A stretch of DNA of 64,000 bases from Verrucomicrobiota bacterium (GTDB lineage: Bacteria; Verrucomicrobiota; Verrucomicrobiia; Opitutales; UBA953): NCBI GenBank assembly GCA_015061905.1, contig SUVQ01000001.1, positions 294,877-358,876 on the forward strand, given 5' to 3'. The notes beneath the pieces are model-generated. The model saw only the letters and a program-made list of their open reading frames with translations. It made no database searches and was not told the DNA's origin. The stretch's first letter is position 1; every line of letters starts with the position of its first letter. The position numbers were made by a program, and so were the translations under genes. This document shows, piece by piece, positions 27,691 to 34,704 of the stretch.

Positions 27691-27809
27691 TTTGTCGGAG
27701 TAAAAAGCTTTCTTTTGGAATTTAAATGCTATTAAATAAGTATTCTTTGTTGGTTGCGGTTGTGCCCGCGCAATCAATAAACCCGAAACCCCGTGGGCTG
27801 AAAAACGGA

Positions 27810-27838
27810 AACCGTGGGAGCGGCAACTCCCACGGTTT
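27810..27838. other. Strong hairpin before the small hydrophobic ORF
   Basis: AACCGTGGGAG pairs with CTCCCACGGTT around CGGCAA, an 11-base-pair stem. With the ORF and a second hairpin it may form a structured small transcript. Confidence 0.6.
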
Positions 27839-27859
27839 GTCTGATGAAAGGATCCACTA

Positions 27860-27922
27860 ATGGAACCCGTAATTCTGGTTCTCATTTTGATTCTACTTCT
27901 TTTGGAGTCAATCAAAAAATGA
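27860..27922 (+). CDS. 20-residue hydrophobic peptide ORF
   Basis: ATG 27860 is preceded by AAAGGA (27847-27852) at a good distance and encodes MEPVILVLILILLLLESIKK. A short acidic start, about 13 aliphatic residues and a lysine end resemble the small membrane toxins of type I toxin-antitoxin loci (Ibs, Ldr or Fst-like in build, not in sequence). It lies between two strong hairpins in the 27691-28058 spacer, which has no other gene. Whether it is translated is unknown. Confidence 0.45.
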   Translation: MEPVILVLILILLLLESIKK

Positions 27923-27931
27923 GGTAAAAAA

Positions 27932-27957
27932 GGTTTCCCGCCGAAAGGCGGGAGCCT
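27932..27957. other. GC-rich hairpin after the small ORF; possible minus-strand terminator
   Basis: GGTTTCCCGCC pairs with GGCGGGAGCC around GAAA. On the plus strand it is followed by C and A runs; on the minus strand a T6 run follows, so a minus-strand transcript could end here. Confidence 0.5.
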
Positions 27958-28058
27958 CCCCCAAAAAACATTTGTCGCGGGTGTGGTTTTGCAGGCAACG
28001 CGTTTGTGGGGAACGAAAGGCGATTGACAATACGTTCCCGCTTCCGAAAAATTTCGGT

Positions 28059-29030
28059 ATGAAAAAACTGAAGCTTTCTCTCGTCGGGGCACTTGCCTTG
28101 ATTGCCTCATTCTTCGGAAATTGCGTTCCCGCATTGTTTTCTGCACCTGCAGACCAGGGCTCGCCGAAAGAAAACTGGAAGGAGCTTTTTGCCGACGGAC
28201 TTTTCCGTGCGGACGGTTCGGAAGTGAAGCTTTCCGAAGCTTTTAAGGGAAAGAAATTCGTGGGAATTTATGCGTCGGCATCGTGGTGCGCTCCGTGTAA
28301 ACATTTCACTCCGCGGTTGGTTGAATTTTACAAAGAATTCGGAGACCAAATGGAAGTGGTGCTTGTCGGTTGCGACGATTCGCAGGAACTGGTTTTCAAA
28401 TACATGCGCGATCACGACATGCCTTGGCTTACCGTTAAGCGCGATTCTCCGGCAATCGGCAGTTACAAAGGGCGCAACGGCATTCGCGGGATTCCGAATT
28501 TCCGTTTTTACGACGCAAAGACCGGAAAACTGTTGGTTGCCAATCAAATTGACCTGCGCGTAATTCGCCGCGCCATCACCGGAGAAAAAAGCACGAGCGA
28601 TCCCGGCTCGAACGAAAATTGGAGCGAATTTTTCAAAGACGGGCTTTTTACCGCAAAAGGAAAAGACGTTCCCGCTACCGCATTCAAAAAGAAAAAATAC
28701 ATCGGGATTTATTGCGCGGACGAACGGAATCCGCAGTGCGCAAAATTTACGGCGGAGCTTGCCGCGTTTTACAAAAAGAACAAAGACAAAATCGAAATCA
28801 TCTTTTTCACCTACGGGAAAAATCGTGAGGAAATTCTCAAATACGCGAAAAAAACGAAAATGCCTTGGCTTATCATGGTTCCGAACAACGGCGAAGCTCA
28901 GCGCTACCTGGTGAAATATCACGTAAAAAAAGTGCCGGATTTCCGAATTTTTAACGCCAAGGGAAAAGTCGTTCTCGAAGACGCCTCCAAACTTACCGAC
29001 GCCCGCAAGGCTATCGGCGGGAAAAAATAA
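28059..29030 (+). CDS. Exported tandem thioredoxin-like protein, second domain degenerate
   Basis: A 323-residue protein with an N-terminal signal or anchor (MKKLKLSLVGALALIASFFG). Domain 1, about residues 45-165, is a nucleoredoxin/TlpA-like thioredoxin fold with the redox motif WCAPC in YASASWCAPCKHFTPRL and the cis-proline region GIPNFRFYD. Domain 2, about 190-320, repeats the pattern (KKKYIGIYCADERNPQCAKFTAEL...VKKVPDFRIFN) but has only one cysteine at the motif position, so it cannot make a CXXC disulfide. The likely site of action is the periplasm. The ATG at 27972 is rejected since it precedes a non-signal sequence. Confidence 0.82.
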   Translation: MKKLKLSLVGALALIASFFGNCVPALFSAPADQGSPKENWKELFADGLFRADGSEVKLSEAFKGKKFVGIYASASWCAPCKHFTPRLVEFYKEFGDQMEVVLVGCDDSQELVFKYMRDHDMPWLTVKRDSPAIGSYKGRNGIRGIPNFRFYDAKTGKLLVANQIDLRVIRRAITGEKSTSDPGSNENWSEFFKDGLFTAKGKDVPATAFKKKKYIGIYCADERNPQCAKFTAELAAFYKKNKDKIEIIFFTYGKNREEILKYAKKTKMPWLIMVPNNGEAQRYLVKYHVKKVPDFRIFNAKGKVVLEDASKLTDARKAIGGKK

Positions 29031-29182
29031 GGAAAGCCGGTTCGGACGCGGCATACGGGCTCGCCGCGTCCTAAATATAATTTTTTTGCTCGACTTCAAG
29101 ACTTTTTTTTGTGATGATTCCCGAAACGGGGCAGTTTGTCTGCTTTGTTAAAAAAAAATCAAAACTCACGAAAAAAATAATC

Positions 29183-30511
29183 ATGCCCGAAAAAGATACG
29201 AAAAAAGACCTGAAACCGTCGTTTGCATACCTCATCGAGAAAAAACGCGAAGGCGGAGAATTTACGAAGGACGAAATTCGTCATATCGTGGATTCCATTA
29301 TGGACGAAGAAATGCCTTCTTCGCAGCAGGCCGCATTGTTGATGGCGATTTATTTCAAAAATCTCTCGGCGGCGGAAACAGCAGCGTTTTCCGAAGAAAT
29401 GATGTTCTCGGGCGATACGGTCGACTTGGACGATATTTCGGATCCGAAAATTTCCAAAGTGTCGACCGGCGGCGTCGGCGATAAAGCGACGATTGCTCTT
29501 GCGGCACTCGCGGCGGCAACGGGCGTGGTGGTTCCGACTTATGTAGCTCGCGACGAAGATTTTGCCATTTCGACCGTCGATAAAATGAACGCGATCCCGG
29601 GCTTTAAATCAAAGCTTACAACGAAGGAAAGCGTAAAAATTCTTTCAAAAGTCGGCTGCGCCATCGTTGAGCAAAATAAGGAAATCGCGCCGATTGACGA
29701 AACCCTTTACACCTTGCGCCAGGCGACGGCGACGAGCGGCTCGCTCCCGCTTATCACGAGCAGTATTCTTTCCAAAAAATTTGCGGAAGGTTGCGAAGGC
29801 TTGGTTGTAGACGTGAAGTGGGGGAACGGTTCCTCCGTTCGCGACCTCGAACAGGCGAAACAGCTTGCCCGCACGCTCACGCGCGTTGCCCGTAGCATGA
29901 AGCGCAAATGCGTGGCTCTTGTTACGGACGCAAACCAGCCGCTCGGGAACACCGTCGGCACGGGCTTGGAAATTCTCGAAGTCGTCGAACTGCTCAAGGG
30001 CGAAGGTCCGGAAGACATGAAGGAACTCGTCTTCAAGCTCGGGATGGAAATGGTGCGCCTTGCCGGTGTCGCCGGTTCGACTCTTTCCGCGAAGCAGACG
30101 ATTGAGCGCGTTCTTAAGGACGGGACCGCTCTCAAGAAATTCCGGGAAATGGTTGTCGCTCAAGGCGGAAAACCGGAATGGATTGATAATCCCGATAAGT
30201 TCCCGAAAGCGAAATACGTTAAAAAACTTCCGGCGGCAAAACGCGGCTACGTTCATCTCATTAACGCCGGTCTCATTGCTCGCGGCGTTCAGGTGCTCGC
30301 GCAGAAAAAAGACGGCACGCTCGATCCCGCAGTCGGCGCGTTTGACATTAAGAAAGTCGGCACGCAGGTCAAGCAGGGCGAACCGCTCATTCAAATTGCT
30401 TACAACGACGAATCCAAAATGGAGCAGGCGATGGAATACTTCCGCAACGCTTACCGCCTTGCGCCGAAGCGTCCGAATCCGGTTGGGCTCATCGTTGAGC
30501 GCGTCGCGTAA
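29183..30511 (+). CDS. deoA: Pyrimidine-nucleoside/thymidine phosphorylase homologue with altered active-site loops
   Basis: Family member of 442 residues with the overall fold signs of DeoA/Pdp: KISKVSTGGVGDK, AIPGFKSKLTT, YTLRQATATSGSLPLITSSI and the C-terminal AFDIKKVGTQVKQGEPL. The usual KHSTGG is KVSTGG (Val93 for His), the usual GRGLGHTGGT loop is replaced around residues 122-132 (ARDEDFAISTV), and RD of the LRD motif is RQ. Arg, Ser and Lys of the base-binding set appear kept. Activity on the usual substrates is therefore uncertain. ATG 29183 is chosen; 24 further upstream codons are low complexity. Confidence 0.8.
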   Translation: MPEKDTKKDLKPSFAYLIEKKREGGEFTKDEIRHIVDSIMDEEMPSSQQAALLMAIYFKNLSAAETAAFSEEMMFSGDTVDLDDISDPKISKVSTGGVGDKATIALAALAAATGVVVPTYVARDEDFAISTVDKMNAIPGFKSKLTTKESVKILSKVGCAIVEQNKEIAPIDETLYTLRQATATSGSLPLITSSILSKKFAEGCEGLVVDVKWGNGSSVRDLEQAKQLARTLTRVARSMKRKCVALVTDANQPLGNTVGTGLEILEVVELLKGEGPEDMKELVFKLGMEMVRLAGVAGSTLSAKQTIERVLKDGTALKKFREMVVAQGGKPEWIDNPDKFPKAKYVKKLPAAKRGYVHLINAGLIARGVQVLAQKKDGTLDPAVGAFDIKKVGTQVKQGEPLIQIAYNDESKMEQAMEYFRNAYRLAPKRPNPVGLIVERVA

Positions 30512-30530
30512 ATTTACTTTTCGCGCTTCA

Positions 30531-30571
30531 AAAAAAAGCGTTCCCGTTTTGCCGCGGGAACGCTTTTTTCT
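30531..30571 (+). terminator. Terminator after the phosphorylase gene, motif-paired stem
   Basis: AAAAAAAGCGTTCCCG faces CGGGAACGCTTTTTTC; symmetrical A and T runs allow use in both directions. Confidence 0.88.
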
Positions 30572-30613
30572 TTGGTGTGAGGGTCGTTTTTTCTAAGTTC
30601 GGTTCGGAGTTTG

Positions 30614-32650
30614 TTAAAATGTCCAGCCGAGACGAACGTAGAAATTTTGCTCCTCAAGATTTTTTCCTGCTTTGTAAGCGTAGCCGGCGGAAATTGTAAG
30701 AGCATCTGTCGGGCTCAGTCCGATGTCAAAATTTGCTTCCGCGAAATCTTGGCTTCCGGCGTTCCCGAAAATGGTTGCGGAGGTTGCGTTGCGGTTCACC
30801 TGAAGTTCGGCGTCCTTGTCCGAGAGTCGATGCGTCCACGCAATTCCGAGCGTGGCGCATGTCTTTATTTCGCCGAGGGAAAAATCACTTTGTAAGCGCA
30901 GGCCGGGCTTTATTTCCTTGTCTGAAAAATCCGTTTTATCGTAGGAATTTTCTCCGTCGGAAAAATTATCCGCGCTGTAATATGTGTAGGCGAAAGCGGC
31001 GTAAGGATTAATTTTGAGCCAAGAATTGATTTCAAAATCGGTGCCGAGTTCACCTTGGATAAACCAGGTTCGCGAGTCAAAATTTCCTTGGAAATCCCGA
31101 TTTCCGGAGCGGCGCGTCAGCGTGTTGTCTCCGAGCGAAAGTCCGCTTTGCGCGAGAAAATACGTTCCCGTGTTCGTGAGCGGAGAAAAAATAAAAATTC
31201 CCGCGCCTACAGAATCGGAGCCTATTTCGGAAGCGGAACCGTTTGCCTTGCCTTCGCCGTATTCGAGCGCCGCGCCGAGCGAGCCGAAAGAAAATGTTTT
31301 CTTTGTGCCGAGCCATGCGCCGTCGTAGTCGTAATCGTAAGCGTTGTATCCGCTGTTTTCGTCGACATCGCCCTGTTGTCCGAGATATGCGAGCTCGAGC
31401 GACCAGCCTTGAGCGCGGAGGCTTTCTTTCCGGCTTCCCGCCGCCGCGCCGGGCAAGCTTCCGTCGGCGTTCGCGGCTTGGAATACGCGGCGATCTTTCG
31501 AAAAAGAAGAGGCGACCGCCGGATTTTCCTGCGAAGCGGTTTTCCCGGAAATTTCATTTGCCATGAAACGCGTAACTTGCCCGGCGAAAGCGCGGGAACG
31601 CGTAATTGAGACGTGCGCGAATGAGGCGGCGAGCTCTCCGGTAGCGGCTCCGGCGTTTCGGCGCGCTTCTCCGTAGGTCGCCGTATCGAGCTCATTTTTT
31701 GCGCCGAGAGCCATTGCCGCCGCGGCGTTCCCGCCGATATCGGTTGCCGCCTGCGCGTCGGTTTTTTGTGTCGCCGAAACAACGATTTCCGCTCCGGAAA
31801 GCTGTGTTTTCGCGAGCCAAAACGGCGTGTCTCCGACAACGTTCCCGACGCGAATTCCGCTCAGCTGGTGTTTCCCGCCGGAGATGAGTGTCAGCGGTGT
31901 TTTTGCTGATTTCGGGTCGAACCCGGAAACAAAAATTTGTGTTCCCGGCTTAATGTCCACGCTTGTTGCTTCGCTCAAGTCGAGCTTCGCCGTTTCTCCG
32001 GCTCGTGAGGCGAGTGAAATAGAATTGCCGATGGTTACGTTCCCGCCGAGTTTTTGCGTGTGTCCCGCCGCAAGGCTGATTCCGCCTAAAAATTGGCTGG
32101 TTGTTGTCGCGCCAAATTCGACTTGGGAGCCTCGGGAAAAATGAGTTCTTCCGCCGATGATATTGTTCGCATTTTGAGAAAAGGAAACGTTGGAATTTGC
32201 GCGGAAAATGACTTCGCTGCCGCGTTTCGTGTTGAGTCCGCCGTCGAAGCTGTAAGTTCCGCTACGAAAGATGATTTCTCCGTCGTAATCGGCGAGGTAA
32301 ACGTCGTTCGGTTTTCCTGCGGCGGTGTTTCCCGTAAATGTCATGGTTCCGTTTCCGGAATGGGCGAAAACCAAGTCGTCTTCCGCCCAAATTGCGCCGC
32401 CTTGGTGCGTGGCGGAATTATTTCGGAACGTAATTCCTCCGGAAACGGCGAGGTCGTCAAACGCGCAGAAAGCACCGCCGTTCCCGCCGGACAAATTTTC
32501 GAAGATTTCGGCTCCGCCCTGATAAAATCGGTCGTCGTAAAAAATTTGACGAGCCGGAGAGGCGGAGAGAGAAGTTGCCGTTCCCGCGCCGAAGAGAGCC
32601 GCGGCGGCAATAAGTGCGGCAAGAGGTTGTTTGTAGTTCGATTTTTTCAT
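30614..32650 (-). CDS. Autotransporter with Pmp-like passenger repeats
   Basis: A 678-residue outer-membrane protein. Signal peptide (MKKSNYKQPLAALIAAAALFGAGTATSLSA), a passenger with GGAF/GGAIW and F.NN/FTGN motifs (GNGGAFCAFDDLAVSGG, FRNNSATHQGGAIWAED, MTFTGNTA) like chlamydial polymorphic membrane proteins, a linker, then about 270 residues of alternating beta strands (from SLELAYLGQQGD) ending in VRLGWTF with the C-terminal phenylalanine needed by the BAM machinery. Surface adhesion is the usual role of such proteins; the target here is unknown. It stands alone between terminator and menC. Confidence 0.87.
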   Translation of the reverse strand: MKKSNYKQPLAALIAAAALFGAGTATSLSASPARQIFYDDRFYQGGAEIFENLSGGNGGAFCAFDDLAVSGGITFRNNSATHQGGAIWAEDDLVFAHSGNGTMTFTGNTAAGKPNDVYLADYDGEIIFRSGTYSFDGGLNTKRGSEVIFRANSNVSFSQNANNIIGGRTHFSRGSQVEFGATTTSQFLGGISLAAGHTQKLGGNVTIGNSISLASRAGETAKLDLSEATSVDIKPGTQIFVSGFDPKSAKTPLTLISGGKHQLSGIRVGNVVGDTPFWLAKTQLSGAEIVVSATQKTDAQAATDIGGNAAAAMALGAKNELDTATYGEARRNAGAATGELAASFAHVSITRSRAFAGQVTRFMANEISGKTASQENPAVASSFSKDRRVFQAANADGSLPGAAAGSRKESLRAQGWSLELAYLGQQGDVDENSGYNAYDYDYDGAWLGTKKTFSFGSLGAALEYGEGKANGSASEIGSDSVGAGIFIFSPLTNTGTYFLAQSGLSLGDNTLTRRSGNRDFQGNFDSRTWFIQGELGTDFEINSWLKINPYAAFAYTYYSADNFSDGENSYDKTDFSDKEIKPGLRLQSDFSLGEIKTCATLGIAWTHRLSDKDAELQVNRNATSATIFGNAGSQDFAEANFDIGLSPTDALTISAGYAYKAGKNLEEQNFYVRLGWTF

Positions 32651-32769
32651 GTGTTTTTCTTGTGTTGGCGTTGTGTTTTTTTTTCGCGGAAATATTCTTC
32701 CGTCTCCTTCCTTTTTGCAAATAATTTCTACTTTTTAAGTGGTTTATTAGGTGCGTTTTAAGGATTGAT

Positions 32770-33699
32770 TTGCGAAGGCGGGAAGAGTGCAATGCCTGTG
32801 TGCGTTTTTCGTTCGAAAAATTATCAAAAAACCTTGGCGTTCCCGTTGAATCCTCGCGCGGGATTTTTCCGGTGCGCGAAAGTTTGCTGGTCAAAATCGA
32901 CAATGATGCCGGAAATTCGGCATGTGGCGAGTGCGCGCCGTGGGCGGGATTCGGGGGCGAAACAATCGCGCAAGCCGAGGCTTTTTTGGAGAAATGCGGG
33001 GGAAAAATGCCTGCGGAAATTCCGGCGGATTTACCCTGTGTTGCGCACGCTTTTTCCGTCGCAAAATTCTTTCTCGAAACTTCGGCGGACGGAAATATTC
33101 TTCGTCCGGAAAATAAACTCTGCGCAAAGTTAATCAGGCGTTCCCGCGAAGATACTCCCGCCTGTGTTTCGGAAAAAATTTTGCGGGAACGCGAAAACGG
33201 CTTTTCCGTTTTTAAAGTAAAAATCGGGCTGGAAACGGTAGCGGAGGAGTTGCGTTTTTGCGAAAAAATTTTGACGGAGGTTCCGGCGGGAACGCGGATT
33301 CGCTTCGACGCGAACGGGGCTTTTTCCGAGGAAATTTTGCCGGAACTGGCGAGGCTTTCCGAAAGTTCCGCCGTAGAATATTTCGAGCAACCGCTTCCGG
33401 CATCAGAGCGGAATGACGCTAAGGTTTTTGAATTTTCCGCCTGCACGAACGCAAAATTTGCCTTAGATGAATCCGTGAGGGAGCCGTGGGCGTTCCCGCA
33501 GAATACGCGGGTGGTTGCCGTCGTAAAGCCGCTTTTGGTGGCGGATTTTCCGCGTTTGCTCGCGTGGCTGGAAAATTCGTCGGGACCGGCGGTGGCACTT
33601 TCCACGGTGTTTGAAAATTCGTTTGCGGGAACGCGTGCGTTGTATCTTGCTTGTGCGCGCTTGGCGGCTTCTCGGGCTCTGGCGTTCGGCTTGGGCTGA
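32770..33699 (+). CDS. menC: o-Succinylbenzoate synthase (menaquinone pathway)
   Basis: Enolase-superfamily dehydratase acting after MenD and MenH. GECAPWAGFGGETIAQAE, the base KVKIG, metal ligands RFDANG, EYFEQPL and ALDESVREP, and the second lysine in AVVKPLLV are all in order. The start is uncertain: TTG 32770 gives 309 residues and GTG 32800 gives 299; no ATG fits the frame. The C terminus ends at LAFGLG, normal for the family. It is 16 kb from menD. Confidence 0.88.
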   Translation: MRRREECNACVRFSFEKLSKNLGVPVESSRGIFPVRESLLVKIDNDAGNSACGECAPWAGFGGETIAQAEAFLEKCGGKMPAEIPADLPCVAHAFSVAKFFLETSADGNILRPENKLCAKLIRRSREDTPACVSEKILRERENGFSVFKVKIGLETVAEELRFCEKILTEVPAGTRIRFDANGAFSEEILPELARLSESSAVEYFEQPLPASERNDAKVFEFSACTNAKFALDESVREPWAFPQNTRVVAVVKPLLVADFPRLLAWLENSSGPAVALSTVFENSFAGTRALYLACARLAASRALAFGLG

Positions 33700-33789
33700 T
33701 TTTGCCGTTTTACGGAAGTCCGGAACGAAGCAAGGTTCCTGCGGGAACTGTGGTTTTTTCGGGGAAGAGAGTCTGTCTTTCTTTCCGAT

Positions 33790-33830
33790 AAAAAAAGCGT
33801 TCCCGCTGTGAAAAACGGGAACGCTTTTTT
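33790..33830 (+). terminator. Terminator between menC and the pseudopilin gene, motif-paired stem
   Basis: AAAAAAGCGTTCCCG faces CGGGAACGCTTTTTT. The genes converge here and the structure is symmetrical, so it may serve both. Confidence 0.9.
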
Positions 33831-33847
33831 GAAGGGAGAAAACCGAA

Positions 33848-34555
33848 TTACGGCTTGTCTTCGAGAACGGTCGGAACAAGTCCGCCGGAAGAAGAACCGG
33901 AGGTGATCGCTTCCTGGAAGTTGGAAGTGGTGCCTTTTCCGTCCGCTTTCATCATCACTTGGTCGAGCTGGAGATTGCTGACTTTTTGGACGCTTCCGTC
34001 CGCAAAGAGAATGATGCCGACTCCGGTGCCGAAGGGCGCGTCTTCCGCCCAGGTTCCGTCCGAGTTCAAGCCGCGAAGCCAAGCCATCGGGTAGCCGGAT
34101 TGGTTTTTCGGGTTGCGTTGTGCGTTGGCGACAACTGCCCACGAAATCGGGGAAACGTCCTTAAGCTGATTGGAGCCGGTGGTGGTTTCGGAGAGAACCG
34201 TCATCGGAATGTCGCTCTGAATTGCGTTGTCGGATTCAACATACCACGTGCGGGCGTCGGTGAGCCCGGCGTAGCGGGCGAGAACTTCCGCGTAGTCCGC
34301 AACGGAGGTCGCCTGACCTTTTTCCGGATTGGAGCCCTTGTTAGAAATATTGCGGGTTTTGCCGCCGGACGTGGAATAGCTGGTGTAAGCTTGCCCGATG
34401 GAGCGAAGTTTTGCGGATGCCTGCATTTGGCGGACGGTGTTCATCGCCGCCGGAATCCCGGCGCCGGCGAGCCCGGCGAGAATGCCGATAATCGCGATAA
34501 CGACGAGCAACTCAATAAGCGTAAAACCTTTGCGGTGTTTTTTGAGAATTTTCAT
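33848..34555 (-). CDS. Type II secretion/type IV pilus-like pseudopilin
   Basis: A 235-residue protein with a class III signal: KKHRKGFTLIELLVVIAIIGILAGLA, prepilin peptidase cut expected after the glycine, then the hydrophobic spine. The body is not recognised; it ends in GIILFADGSVQKVSNLQLDQV, a pattern of verrucomicrobial and planctomycete pseudopilins. It lies 149 bp after the large pilus-cassette-like protein on the same strand, and probably works with it. Confidence 0.87.
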   Translation of the reverse strand: MKILKKHRKGFTLIELLVVIAIIGILAGLAGAGIPAAMNTVRQMQASAKLRSIGQAYTSYSTSGGKTRNISNKGSNPEKGQATSVADYAEVLARYAGLTDARTWYVESDNAIQSDIPMTVLSETTTGSNQLKDVSPISWAVVANAQRNPKNQSGYPMAWLRGLNSDGTWAEDAPFGTGVGIILFADGSVQKVSNLQLDQVMMKADGKGTTSNFQEAITSGSSSGGLVPTVLEDKP

Positions 34556-34636
34556 AGGGTTGGAGTATTATTTGGGTTAAAAACGTGGAAAGAATCCTAT
34601 TCCGAAGGGGGGATTTTGCAAACAGAAATTTTGGGT

Positions 34637-34666
34637 GCGTTCCCGCGCGGATATTGCCGGGAACGT
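34637..34666. other. Motif-paired hairpin between the two pilin-like genes
   Basis: CGTTCCCG and CGGGAACG face each other in the gap. A T-run is lacking on either strand, so termination strength is doubtful. No gene is seen in 34556-34704. Confidence 0.5.
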
Positions 34667-34704
34667 TTGCAGGGAATTTCGATCCGAAATTCAGACAGTC
34701 GTAG

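Noticed and set aside
27595..28146. Minus-strand frame of 183 codons in the fucU-thioredoxin spacer
   Set aside because: It runs through the fuc terminator and two hairpins and into the thioredoxin gene start; no ribosome-binding site or motif.
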